Part shown: positions 1-9,101 of the stretch, one piece after another
Layout of the letters: each line of letters starts with the position of its first letter
How positions within the stretch are numbered: position 1 is the stretch's first letter
Assembly: GCF_008728635.1 (NCBI RefSeq)
Contig: NZ_CP044285.1
Span: 1,426,001 to 1,490,000 of the forward strand
Origin: Hymenobacter baengnokdamensis
Lineage (GTDB): Bacteria > Bacteroidota > Bacteroidia > Cytophagales > Hymenobacteraceae
DNA length: 64,000 bases
Reading direction: 5' to 3'
Position numbers and translations under genes: made by a program
Notes under the pieces: generated by a model
Told to the model about the DNA's origin: nothing
Databases searched by the model: none
Seen by the model: only the letters and a program-made list of their open reading frames with translations

Positions 1-1163
<1,163 letters not shown>

Positions 1164-1258
1164 AAAATATTCCTAATCCACTACCTAAATAGGGACGTTG
1201 TCGAGTGCTTGCCCTGTGCTCTATTTGACGTTTGTAATCTAATTCGTTTAGCTTAGTT

Positions 1259-1301
1259 GCTTGCCCCTGTTGCTTTGCCGAAGCAACGCATAACAGGCAA
1301 G
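1259..1301 (-). other. Nested hairpin in the rRNA leader
   Basis: CTTGCC and GGCAAG bracket an inner perfect stem, GTTGCTT/AAGCAAC, about 100 nt upstream of the 16S 5' end. It lies between the putative promoters and the mature rRNA, where leader structures involved in processing or antitermination are usual. The structure is seen in the sequence; the role is inferred. Confidence 0.45.
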
Positions 1302-1427
1302 CGCCTACCTATTTTGTCTATTTCCAACATTCAAAGAACATGTGTTACTTCCTGTTGAAGTAACTCGGCGGCTGGTTTTACCAAGCCTTTTCTTGTCGTT
1401 TGCAAGACCCTGTTTTAATTGGGAGTG

Positions 1428-1457
1428 CAAAGGTAGCTATTTTTTCTGACTTTCCAA
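1428..1457 (-). promoter_or_regulatory. rRNA promoter, proximal copy
   Basis: On the minus strand TACCTTTG (complement 1428-1435) lies 19 nt downstream of TTG (complement 1455-1457). This is the Bacteroidota housekeeping promoter form TTG-N19-TAnnTTTG. It faces the 16S gene, about 265 nt from its 5' end. Confidence 0.7.
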
Positions 1458-1530
1458 GTTTCAAGTAAAAAATTATTGCTTTTTACTTTTGTTTTTCTAA
1501 ATCTTGCCTACTTCCTTTTAAAGCGGGGTG

Positions 1531-1538
1531 CAAAGGTA
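1531..1538 (-). promoter_or_regulatory. Second TACCTTTG element upstream of 16S
   Basis: TACCTTTG followed by CAC is repeated on the minus strand, about 100 bp upstream of the proximal element. No good TTG is found at the usual distance, so it may be a weaker tandem promoter. Confidence 0.45.
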
Positions 1539-1711
1539 AGAAGCTTTTTTTAGATTCTTACAGCTTGGGCAAAAATAAATTTGCGGTGGCTGTTTTTGCG
1601 GTCCGGTAAAGCAGACATCTCGGCCTTTTCCAGAGTTCCTTTGCAGAGAAAGATTTTTCTGAGGCGGCTGCTTTTGAGCGTTCCCAGTGGGCCGGTTGCC
1701 GTTTGGGACTG

Positions 1712-1719
1712 CAAAGGTA
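1712..1719 (-). promoter_or_regulatory. Third TACCTTTG element upstream of 16S
   Basis: A third TACCTTTGCA word on the minus strand, with CTG 19 nt upstream in place of TTG. Together with the two other copies it suggests a tandem rRNA promoter array. The rest of 1164-2061 shows no convincing gene; the short frames in it have no recognisable content. Confidence 0.4.
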
Positions 1720-1983
1720 CTGCTTTTAGCGGGCTGGGCAGCTTGTGGCAACGAAGTTTTGCCCGAGGCTACGCTAAGTGCCTGAAAGCTGGGTGAGAAA
1801 CTTTTGAAAGTTGCGCTGTTTGCTAGAGGCACTGTTGAATCCAGGGAGGTGAGTAGTGATAAGGTATAAGGTGTCGGCTGCGGGCTAGGCCTGGAGTAGC
1901 TTCGGGTAGGGCTATTAGTGAGGTGGTGCTAGGGAATGAGTGGGTTGTATAAATGCTGGCTGGGCGCCTACTTAGCCGGGGCC

Positions 1984-1991
1984 TACTTTTG
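1984..1991 (+). promoter_or_regulatory. Putative -7 element for the ABC ATPase gene
   Basis: TACTTTTG fits TAnnTTTG and lies about 70 nt upstream of the ATG at 2062. The -33 element is not clear. Confidence 0.35.
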
Positions 1992-2061
1992 GTGAGTAGG
2001 TAGGTTGCCAACGGTGGCAATTGAGTACGGAACAGGTGGTTTAGCATGGTAATTCTTTTAT

Positions 2062-3039
2062 ATGGAGCTGGTTCGGGTAGCAGGTATTAGTCTGGAGGAG
2101 CGGGGAGCTACTGTACTGTCTACGCTGAGCTTTAGCCTGCCGATGGGGCAGAAGCTGGCCTTGACCGGTGAAAGCGGGGCTGGCAAGAGCACCTTATTGC
2201 AGATAATAGCGGGGCTGGTGGAGCCTAGTACCGGGGAAGTGCGCATTGCGGGCAGCAAGGTGCGTGGGCCGGCCGTGGCCCTGGTGCCGGGGCATCCGGG
2301 GGTAGCGTATCTATCGCAAAAGTCGGATTTGCCCAAATTTCTGCGCGTGGAGCAGGTGCTGCAGTATGCCAGCAAGCGGCCAGGAGCTGAAACACAGGCG
2401 CTTTTTAAGCTATGTCGTATCGACCAGTTGCTGGGGCGGCGCACCGACCAGCTATCGGGGGGCGAGCAGCAGCGGGTAGCGCTGGCCCGGCTATTGGTGG
2501 GAGAGCCGCGGCTATTATTACTGGATGAGCCTTTTTCTAACCTCGACCGGGGGCACAAGCAGGAAATGCAGCGCATTGTGGAGGCGGTAGGGCAGCAGTT
2601 GGGTATTACTTGCCTGCTGGTGTCGCACGATGCTGCCGATACACTTTCCTGGGCCGATAAAATTATGGTGTTGCGTCGGGGCCAGGTAGTACAGGAGGGT
2701 TCGCCCGAGCAAGTATACCAGCGGCCCGTAGATGAATACACGGCCGGGCTTTTTGGCGATTACAATCTCATAAATGGAGCTGACAAGCTGCTTTTGGCTC
2801 CCCACGCCCGCGGAGCCGGCCCATTACTGGTGCGACCTGAGCAGTTTCGCCTAGTGCCGGCTGCTGGCGGGGTAACGGGGCAGGTGCGGGCGATACGCTT
2901 TTTTGGCAGCTTTTACGAAGTGGAGGTCCAACTGCCGGACAATGTGGTGCGGGTGTGGGTTGGCTCGGTAGCTGCAAGCGTCGGGGAGGCAGTTGGAATT
3001 TCGGTGGTGGCGGACGGCGGCTGGCAGCTAAGCTGCTGA
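2062..3039 (+). CDS. ABC transporter ATP-binding protein (PotA/FbpC-like)
   Basis: A 325-residue ATPase subunit of an ABC importer. Walker A GESGAGKST is at residues 36-44, a Q-loop Gln near 86, signature LSGGEQQ at 131-137, Walker B LLLLDEP at 151-157 and the switch His at 189 (SHD). The segment after about residue 240 resembles a TOBE regulatory domain, as in the spermidine, iron and molybdate/sulfate importer ATPases. No permease or binding-protein gene lies next to it, so the substrate cannot be named. It is transcribed away from the rRNA gene and followed by convergent genes. Confidence 0.88.
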   Translation: MELVRVAGISLEERGATVLSTLSFSLPMGQKLALTGESGAGKSTLLQIIAGLVEPSTGEVRIAGSKVRGPAVALVPGHPGVAYLSQKSDLPKFLRVEQVLQYASKRPGAETQALFKLCRIDQLLGRRTDQLSGGEQQRVALARLLVGEPRLLLLDEPFSNLDRGHKQEMQRIVEAVGQQLGITCLLVSHDAADTLSWADKIMVLRRGQVVQEGSPEQVYQRPVDEYTAGLFGDYNLINGADKLLLAPHARGAGPLLVRPEQFRLVPAAGGVTGQVRAIRFFGSFYEVEVQLPDNVVRVWVGSVAASVGEAVGISVVADGGWQLSC

Positions 3040-3067
3040 ACAGGTGAAATTTAGCTGATAGGCTGGA

Positions 3068-3454
3068 TTACTGGACTAGCTCGGCGTGCAGCCGGGCTAG
3101 GGTAGCAGCGGCCTCTTCGCAGAGGCCGGGGTGAACGGGAGAGGTTTGCACAATGGTGCTGCGCTGCGCCGTGAGCCAGCGGAAGCGGGAGGCAATAGGC
3201 AGCTGCCCGATGGGCCCGCCCTCGGCGCGGCCCCGACAGATGCGCTGGAACGAGCGCAGGCGCTCGCGCAGGTCGGCCAGGTCGAGCTGCGCGTTGGAGA
3301 AGGCTTGCAGGCGAGCGCTGTTCAACTCGCCAGTGGCTTGTAAAAAGCCTTGACCGGCACAATATAGAATAACCCCTACGTTTAAAAACTCTTCGCGCTC
3401 GACGCGGGGCACCACGCGCAGCACGGCGTACTCAAACAAGTGCTTGGCGGGCAT
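3068..3454 (-). CDS. DUF3037 family protein
   Basis: A 128-residue protein beginning MPAKHLFEYAVLRVVPR and containing EEFLNVGVILYC, the typical opening of DUF3037 proteins. A longer in-frame reading to 3667 lies inside the neighbouring gene and adds unrelated low-complexity sequence, so the ATG at 3454 is chosen. It overlaps the end of the upstream HipA-like gene by 23 nt, which suggests translational coupling. DUF3037 genes are commonly found next to HipA-like kinase genes; their biochemical role is unknown to me. Confidence 0.85.
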   Translation of the reverse strand: MPAKHLFEYAVLRVVPRVEREEFLNVGVILYCAGQGFLQATGELNSARLQAFSNAQLDLADLRERLRSFQRICRGRAEGGPIGQLPIASRFRWLTAQRSTIVQTSPVHPGLCEEAAATLARLHAELVQ

Positions 3455-4220
3455 GGTCGGCTTCCTGGGTAAAGGTGGCAGAAACGGCCAGGCGCGCTTC
3501 CAGAAACTGCTGGTAGTTGGCGCGCTGCTCGGCGGCCGTGAGGTCGGGCTCCTGGAGCCATTCGTCGGGGATAGCAGCGATAAGGCCGGCGAGCACGGCG
3601 GGCGTGAGGCGGGCGCGGCATTCAGCATCGACGGCTGCCAGCGCGGTGGCCTGGGGCAGCAAGACATGGTCTTTTACCTGCGGAAAGGGCCGGGTGGCCG
3701 ACTTCACCCATTGGGGGCCGGTGTGGTGCACGTAGAGTGCCGCGCCGTGGTCAATCAGCCACAATTCGTTGTGCCAGAGTAGCATGTTAGTATTGCGGGC
3801 GGTGCGGTCCACGTTCAGGGTAAGGCAATCGAGCCAGACGATGAGCGAGGCCAGGTGCGCGTCCACGGTCGTTACGAGCGGGTCGAAGGTGCTGGCGCCG
3901 GAGAGAAAGTGCAACGCCAGGTTCTGGCCGGTGCTGGCGCGTAGCAAGTCCTGAATTTCCTCGTCGGGCTCGGTGCGGCCGAAAGCTTCGCTGAGCTCGG
4001 CAAATACCAGCTCGGGCACGCGCAGGCCCAGTGTGCGCGCCAGCTCGCCCACCAGCAGCTCGGCTATCAGAACCTTGATGCCCTGGCCCGCGCCCCGGAA
4101 CTTCAGCACGTACAGGAAGCCGTCGTCGGCCTCGACCAGCGCGGGCAGCGAGCCGCCTTCGCGCAGGGGCGTGATGTAGCGGGTCACTTCGACCGTGCGA
4201 AGGGCGGGAGGATTATCCAT
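3432..4220 (-). CDS. HipA-like kinase family protein
   Basis: A 262-residue protein with a kinase-like fold of the HipA type. FLYVLKFRG (about residues 36-44) supplies the ATP-binding Lys, AELLVGELARTLGL follows, LNVDRTARNTNML (about 134-146) looks like the catalytic loop, and LIDHGAAL (about 154-161) the metal-binding Asp. It is much shorter than HipA toxins (about 440 residues) and lacks their N-terminal subdomain. A HipB-like partner is absent; its partner here is the overlapping DUF3037 gene. Its substrate is unknown. Confidence 0.8.
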   Translation of the reverse strand: MDNPPALRTVEVTRYITPLREGGSLPALVEADDGFLYVLKFRGAGQGIKVLIAELLVGELARTLGLRVPELVFAELSEAFGRTEPDEEIQDLLRASTGQNLALHFLSGASTFDPLVTTVDAHLASLIVWLDCLTLNVDRTARNTNMLLWHNELWLIDHGAALYVHHTGPQWVKSATRPFPQVKDHVLLPQATALAAVDAECRARLTPAVLAGLIAAIPDEWLQEPDLTAAEQRANYQQFLEARLAVSATFTQEADHARQALV

Positions 4221-4248
4221 TCAATAAATGCTTAGGAGTCCGAAATAA

Positions 4249-4289
4249 AATTGTCTGTCATGCTGACGAACCAAGCATGACAGACAATT
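4249..4289. terminator. 16-bp palindromic hairpin after the dehydrogenase gene
   Basis: AATTGTCTGTCATGCT at 4249-4264 is exactly complementary to 4274-4289, with a 9-nt loop. On the minus strand it lies just after the dehydrogenase stop and is followed by TTTTATTT, so it can act as a terminator. The word GTCTGTCA is shared with the larger inverted repeat at 18797-18921, suggesting it belongs to a dispersed family. Confidence 0.65.
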
Positions 4290-4304
4290 AAAAATCAAGC
4301 AAAA

Positions 4305-5546
4305 CTACACCAGCTGCCGCAGGGCCATCTCGAATGAGCGCTGGGCGATGCCGGTAGTTTCGGCGCTTTGCTGGCGGGTGCGGGCCAGGGCGGCTTCGAT
4401 GATGCGCGAGGTATCAGAGAAAATGGCCTGGTCTGTGATTTCGGCGCCCGTTTCCATGAGGTAGGCAAACACGCGGGCCATACCACAGTTGGCGATGAAG
4501 TCGGGGATGACGGCGCAGTGCGCGTCGGCCCACTCGCCGGTGGGGCCGAAGAAGATGGCCGGGTCGGCAAAGGGAACATTAGCTCCGCACGATATTACTT
4601 CGAGGCCGGCGCTCACCAGGGCCTCGACCTGCGCCTGCGTCACGAGGCGCGAGGCAGCGGCCGGCACGAAAATCTCGGCCCCGGTGGTCCAGACTTTCTG
4701 GTTTATTTCCTCAAAAGAAAGCAAGTCGGGCGCGTGCAGCGCGTTGCCGTCGCGGCCCAGAAACAGCGTCCGCACCTCTTCCAGACTCAGCCCTGCGGGG
4801 CGCAGCAGGCCGCCGGCCCGGTCGATGATGCCCACAATGCGCGCGCCCTGACTGGCCAGGTAGTAGGCCGCCGCCGCGCCCACATTGCCCCAGCCCTGGA
4901 TAATAACGCGCTTGCCCGCCACTGAGCGCCCGCCCCAGAGGGTATAGTAATGACGGACTGCTTCAGCCACGCCGTAGCCGGTGATAAGGTCGGCCACGGT
5001 GTACTTGCGGGCCAGGCTGGGCGTGTAGGTAGCGTCTTCGAGCACCTTGACTACGCCCTGGCGCAGCTGGCCGAGCTTCTGAATTTTCTGGGGCTCGGTG
5101 GCACGGTAGTGGCCATTTACTACACCCTCCTGCGGGTGCCAGAGGCCGTAGTCTTCGGTAAGCGGAATTACTTCGTGAATCTCATCCACGTTGAGGTCGC
5201 CGCCGGTGCCGTAGTAGGCTTTCAGCAGCGGAATGACAGCTTTGTACCAGCGCTCCAGCACGCCGCGCTTGCGGGGGTCCTGCGGGTCGAAGTTGATGCC
5301 CGACTTGGCCCCGCCGATGGCCGGGCCGGAGACAGTAAACTTCACTTCCATCGTTTTGGCCAGGCTCTCGACCTCGCGCTTGTCGAGGCCCTTGCGCATG
5401 CGGGTGCCGCCGCCGGCCGCCCCGCCGCGCAGCGAGTTAATCACCACCCAGCCTTCGGCTTCCGTTTCGGGGTCCTGCCACTCAAAAACGATTTCGGGGC
5501 GTTTCTGCTCGAATTGAGCGAGTAAATCTTTCATGTAATCAGGCAC
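4305..5546 (-). CDS. Glu/Leu/Phe/Val family amino acid dehydrogenase
   Basis: A 413-residue NAD(P)-dependent dehydrogenase that interconverts an amino acid and its 2-oxo acid with ammonia. GGAAGGGTRMRKG and GPAIGGAKSGI, with the catalytic-site Lys, are in the N-terminal domain; IIQGWGNVGAAAA (about residues 212-224) is the Rossmann nucleotide-binding loop. Length fits the family. An alternative ATG 12 nt downstream (MKDLL) is equally plausible. It follows hmgA and hppD on the same strand, so a role in aromatic amino acid use is possible, but specificity cannot be read from sequence alone. A strong hairpin between it and hmgA suggests separate transcription. Confidence 0.9.
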   Translation of the reverse strand: MPDYMKDLLAQFEQKRPEIVFEWQDPETEAEGWVVINSLRGGAAGGGTRMRKGLDKREVESLAKTMEVKFTVSGPAIGGAKSGINFDPQDPRKRGVLERWYKAVIPLLKAYYGTGGDLNVDEIHEVIPLTEDYGLWHPQEGVVNGHYRATEPQKIQKLGQLRQGVVKVLEDATYTPSLARKYTVADLITGYGVAEAVRHYYTLWGGRSVAGKRVIIQGWGNVGAAAAYYLASQGARIVGIIDRAGGLLRPAGLSLEEVRTLFLGRDGNALHAPDLLSFEEINQKVWTTGAEIFVPAAASRLVTQAQVEALVSAGLEVISCGANVPFADPAIFFGPTGEWADAHCAVIPDFIANCGMARVFAYLMETGAEITDQAIFSDTSRIIEAALARTRQQSAETTGIAQRSFEMALRQLV

Positions 5547-5564
5547 TTACTAAAAAGCTAAAAA

Positions 5565-5591
5565 GCGGGCCGGCCTGTCCGGCCGGCCCGC
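5565..5591 (-). terminator. Rho-independent terminator of hmgA
   Basis: Read on the minus strand, an 11-bp perfect GC stem (GCGGGCCGGCC/GGCCGGCCCGC, loop of 5) is followed by TTTTTAGCTTTTT. It lies between the hmgA stop and the dehydrogenase start. Confidence 0.85.
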
Positions 5592-5621
5592 GCTGCGGAG
5601 TGGAAAAGGCAAAAAGCGTTG

Positions 5622-6830
5622 TTATTCAATGCGTTCAAGGCGCTGGCCTTCGCCCGCGGGCGGAGCGGTGGCGGGTTCCAGCCACGACTTATAATACTGG
5701 CCGTCGTCGAGCTTCAGCGCAGCTTCGGTGAGCATGAGCGGGCGGAAGGTATCAATCATGACGGCCCACTCGTCGGTGCCGGTTTTGCCGATGCTGCGCT
5801 CGTAGGCGCCCGGCGCGGGGCCGTGCGGAATGCCGCCGGGGTGCAGCGTGATGTGGCCCTGGGCAATGTTGTTGCGCGACATGAAGTTGCCATCCACGTA
5901 GTATAGCACCTCATCTGAGTCGATGTTGGAGTGATGGTAGGGCGCGGGAATGGCCTGCGGGTGGTAGTCGAACAGCCGGGGCACGAACGAGCACACCACG
6001 AAGGCCTTGGTCTCGAACTGCTGGTGCACGGGCGGCGGCTGGTGCACCTTGCCGGTTATCGGCTGAAAATCACGGATATTCATCCCGTAGGGATAATTAT
6101 AGCCATCCCAGCCCACTACGTCGAACGGGTGTGAGGGGTACACCAGCTCGTGCAGCACGCCCTGCTTCTTGATTTTAATCGTGAAGTCGCCCTCTTCGTC
6201 GTGGGTTTCGAGCTCGGTGGGCAGCTTGTAATCGCGCTCCGAGTAGGGCGCGTGCTCCAGCAGCTGGCCAAACCAGTTGCGGTAGCGCTTGGGCGTATAA
6301 ATGGGGTGAAACGACTCAGCAATGAACAGGCGGTTATCCTCCGAGTCGAACGAAATCTGGTAGATAATGCCACGCGGAATCAGCAGGTAATCACCCGGCT
6401 CGAACGCGATATTGCCGAGCTGCGTGCGCAGCTTGCCGGTGCCCCGGTGAATGAACAGCAGCTCGTCGGCATCGGCGTTCTTGTAGAAATACGCCGTGAG
6501 CGAGTGGCGGGGCGCGGCCAGCACAATGTGCACGTCGCTGTTGACCAGCACCGGCGTGCGGGCGGCCAGGTAGTCGTCCTGCGGCGGTACCTCGAAGCCC
6601 TTCAGCAGCCGCGCCTTGATACTTTTCTCAACCGCGATTTTGGGCGTGAGGTCAGTTTCCCCCACGATTTCCTTTACCGTGGTAGGCCGGCGCAGGTGGT
6701 ACATCAGCGACGACATTCCCTCGAAGCCGATGGTACCGAACAGCTGCTCGTAGTACAAGCCGCCCCCCGGCTTCTCAAACACCGTATGGCGCGTGTGCGG
6801 CAACCGGCCAAGCTTGTGGTAGATAGGCAT
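5622..6830 (-). CDS. hmgA: Homogentisate 1,2-dioxygenase
   Basis: A 402-residue cupin-fold Fe(II) dioxygenase that opens the ring of homogentisate to maleylacetoacetate in tyrosine degradation. The start MPIYHKLGRLPHTRHTVFEKPGGGLYYEQLFG and the C-terminal segment HPGGIPHGPAPGAYERS with metal-site residues match the family. hppD, whose product is its substrate, lies directly upstream on the same strand, separated by 117 bp of AT-rich inverted repeats. The next enzymes of the pathway (maleylacetoacetate isomerase, fumarylacetoacetase) are not in this window. Confidence 0.93.
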   Translation of the reverse strand: MPIYHKLGRLPHTRHTVFEKPGGGLYYEQLFGTIGFEGMSSLMYHLRRPTTVKEIVGETDLTPKIAVEKSIKARLLKGFEVPPQDDYLAARTPVLVNSDVHIVLAAPRHSLTAYFYKNADADELLFIHRGTGKLRTQLGNIAFEPGDYLLIPRGIIYQISFDSEDNRLFIAESFHPIYTPKRYRNWFGQLLEHAPYSERDYKLPTELETHDEEGDFTIKIKKQGVLHELVYPSHPFDVVGWDGYNYPYGMNIRDFQPITGKVHQPPPVHQQFETKAFVVCSFVPRLFDYHPQAIPAPYHHSNIDSDEVLYYVDGNFMSRNNIAQGHITLHPGGIPHGPAPGAYERSIGKTGTDEWAVMIDTFRPLMLTEAALKLDDGQYYKSWLEPATAPPAGEGQRLERIE

Positions 6831-6835
6831 TTCTT

Positions 6836-6950
6836 TAATGGTTAATTTTTTAATGATTAATGGTTAATGAGTAGTTCTTTCGTTCCGCAGCCTAGCGGCC
6901 TGTTAAACAAAGAAATTACTCATTAACCATTGAGTAATTAACCATTATTA
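6836..6950. repeat. AT-rich inverted repeat between hppD and hmgA
   Basis: AATGGTTAATGAGTA at 6859-6873 is exactly complementary to 6917-6931, and further ATTAACCAT words flank it on both sides. A similar ATTAATTGCTTAATGGTTAATG stretch occurs at 24703-24790. It may form a hairpin in the hppD-hmgA transcript. Its function is not known. Confidence 0.55.
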
Positions 6951-8078
6951 AAGGTTGCCCCGGCGGTCCTGCTCGCGCTCCAGGCTCTCGAACAGGGCCT
7001 TGAAGTTGCCGGCGCCAAAGCTCTTGGCCCCCTTGCGCTGGATAATTTCGAAGAATACCGTGGGGCGGTCCTCTACCGGCTTGGTGAAAATCTGGAGCAG
7101 GTAGCCTTCCTCGTCGCGGTCGGCCATGATGCGCAGGGCGCGCAGCGCCTCCACATCTTCGTCGATGTTGCCGACGTGGGCGCGCAGGTTGTCGTAGTAG
7201 CTATCGGGCGTGTTCAGAAACTCCACGCCGCGCGCTTTCAGCTCGCGCACCGTGCTGATAATGTCGTTGGTAGCCACCGCAATGTGCTGCACGCCTTCGC
7301 CTTCATAAAAGGTAAGGTATTCCTCAATCTGCGACTTCTTCTTGCCCTCGGCCGGCTCGTTGATAGGGAATTTTACGTAGCCGTTGCCGTTGCTCATCAC
7401 CTTGCTCATGAGCGCCGAGTACTCGGTGGTGATTTGTTTATCGTCAAAGCTTAATATATTGGCGAAGCCCATCACGTCCTCGTACCACTTCACGGTTTCG
7501 TTCATGCGGTTCCAGCCCACGTTGCCCACGCAGTGGTCCACGTAAAGCAGGCCTACCTCGCCGGGGTTGAAATCCGATTTCTGAGCCACGTAGCCGGGCA
7601 GAAAGGCGCCGTGGTAGTTCTTGCGCTCTACAAACAGGTGTACCGTCTCGCCGTAGGTATAGATGCCGGCCGTGCGCACCTCACCAAACTCGTCGGTGAG
7701 GGTGCGGGGCTCCTGGTAGCTGCGGGCGCCGCGGCTCATGGTTTTCTCGTAGCTTTCGTAGGCATCATCAACCCACAGGGCCAGAATTTTAACGCCGTCG
7801 CCGTGCTGGCGCACGTGCTGCGAAATCTCGTGGTCGGAGTGCATGGCGGTGGTGAGCACCAGCCGGATTTTACCCTGCTGCACCACGTAGCTGGCGCGGT
7901 CGCGCACGCCGGTTTCGGGGCCGGCGTAGGCCACGGTCTGGAAGCCGAATGCCGCCTTGTAGTAGTACGCGGCCTGCTTGGCGTTGCCGACGTAAAATTC
8001 GAGGTAGTCGGTGCCCAGCAAGGGCAGGAAATCGGTGGTGGCGCGCTGTTGCAGCTCCTGGGCGACGAGGGTTTCCAT
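6948..8078 (-). CDS. hppD: 4-hydroxyphenylpyruvate dioxygenase
   Basis: A 376-residue Fe(II) dioxygenase that makes homogentisate from 4-hydroxyphenylpyruvate. Two vicinal-oxygen-chelate domains are present. Ligands appear as the His of LLYVDHCVGNV, the His of GVQHIAVAT and the Glu of VFFEIIQRKG. The start is set at ATG 8078 (METLVAQ), since the 13 residues before it are not family-like and would run into the promoter region. It probably forms an operon with hmgA and is divergent from a LysR gene. Confidence 0.94.
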   Translation of the reverse strand: METLVAQELQQRATTDFLPLLGTDYLEFYVGNAKQAAYYYKAAFGFQTVAYAGPETGVRDRASYVVQQGKIRLVLTTAMHSDHEISQHVRQHGDGVKILALWVDDAYESYEKTMSRGARSYQEPRTLTDEFGEVRTAGIYTYGETVHLFVERKNYHGAFLPGYVAQKSDFNPGEVGLLYVDHCVGNVGWNRMNETVKWYEDVMGFANILSFDDKQITTEYSALMSKVMSNGNGYVKFPINEPAEGKKKSQIEEYLTFYEGEGVQHIAVATNDIISTVRELKARGVEFLNTPDSYYDNLRAHVGNIDEDVEALRALRIMADRDEEGYLLQIFTKPVEDRPTVFFEIIQRKGAKSFGAGNFKALFESLEREQDRRGNL

Positions 8079-8157
8079 AAGAAGATAAGGGGGTGGGAAG
8101 ATGCTTATTGACTGCACAATACTAACGCCCGTTAGCCCGCTTGTCCAATATCGGTTC

Positions 8158-8184
8158 CTTATGTTGCCAATAAGATTTTCTTAT
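8158..8184 (+). promoter_or_regulatory. Overlapping palindromes in the hppD/LysR divergent region
   Basis: CTTAT (8158-8162) and ATAAG (8170-8174) form a palindrome with a 7-nt spacer that contains the LysR-type T-N11-A form. ATAAG then pairs with CTTAT at 8180-8184 across 5 nt. Three alternating half-sites just upstream of the LysR start suggest an autoregulatory operator; binding is inferred. Confidence 0.5.
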
Positions 8185-8197
8185 GGAGATTTGCCGC

Positions 8198-9088
8198 ATG
8201 GAACTACGTCAGCTGCGCTACTTTACCGAGGTTGCCACCGCCCTGCACTATGGTCGCGCCGCCGAGAAGCTGTGCGTATCGCAACCCGCGCTAAGTCAGC
8301 AGATACAGCTATTGGAGAGCGAGTTAGGCGTGGAGCTATTCGACCATCAGCAGCGTACGCGCCAGCGCCGGGTAGTGCTCACCGAGGCCGGGACGGCGTT
8401 TCTGGCCGAGGCCCAGCATCTGCTGCACCTCAGCCGGCAGGCCGTCGAAAACGTACGCCGCGTGGGCTCGCAGCAAAAAACGGTGGAGATGGGCTATTAC
8501 CAGCTGCTGCGGCCCGACCGGCTGGTGGGCATTGTGCAGCGCTTCAACGAGAGCTTTCCCGACGTGCAGTTTCACCTGCACGAGCTGCCCACGTTCCGGG
8601 CCGTGCAGGAGGCGCTGGTGGCCGGGCGCATCGATTTGGGCCTGACCATGTTGCCGCTGCTGCACCCCGAACTGGCGGCCCGGCCCTTCGGCCAGGGCGG
8701 CCTGGCGGTGGCGCTGCCCGTGGCGCACCCGCTGGCCGGCTTGGCCGAAGTGCCGCTGGAAGCGCTGGCCCACGAGAAATGGGTGGAAATCAGCCGGCCG
8801 CTGCACCCGGTGTACGACGAGATTGAGCACCTCTGCCAGCAGGCCGGCTTCAGCCGGCGCGGGGCCATCGTGCAGGAAGTTTCGTCGTTGGAACTGCTCA
8901 GCAACCTCGTCCGGCTGGGGCTGGGTGTGGCGTTCGTGCCCTCGTTTTTCGACCTGAGCCAAGTGCCGGGCGTGGTCGCCCGGCCGCTACGCGTGCCGGG
9001 CGGCGAAAACGTCGTTCTCACGCAGTGCGTAGCCTGGCTGGCCGAGCGGCCGGCGCCGCTGCTGCAAGCGCTGGTGGCGCTGGTATAG
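8198..9088 (+). CDS. LysR-family transcriptional regulator
   Basis: A 296-residue regulator. The N-terminal winged helix-turn-helix is clear (MELRQLRYFTEVATALHYGRAAEKLCVSQPALSQQIQLLESELGV), followed by a substrate-binding type effector domain. The ATG at 8198 is chosen because LysR proteins usually begin MELRQLRYF and GGAG lies 10 nt before it; an ATG 15 nt upstream is within the palindromic operator. Divergent orientation to hppD suggests control of tyrosine catabolism, but the effector is unknown. Confidence 0.9.
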   Translation: MELRQLRYFTEVATALHYGRAAEKLCVSQPALSQQIQLLESELGVELFDHQQRTRQRRVVLTEAGTAFLAEAQHLLHLSRQAVENVRRVGSQQKTVEMGYYQLLRPDRLVGIVQRFNESFPDVQFHLHELPTFRAVQEALVAGRIDLGLTMLPLLHPELAARPFGQGGLAVALPVAHPLAGLAEVPLEALAHEKWVEISRPLHPVYDEIEHLCQQAGFSRRGAIVQEVSSLELLSNLVRLGLGVAFVPSFFDLSQVPGVVARPLRVPGGENVVLTQCVAWLAERPAPLLQALVALV

Positions 9089-9101
9089 CGCAAGTTTGGA
9101 A

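Noticed and set aside
1518..2047. Two minus-strand frames upstream of the 16S gene.
   Set aside because: They cover the promoter region, have no recognisable sequence and low-complexity Pro/Ser/Thr content.
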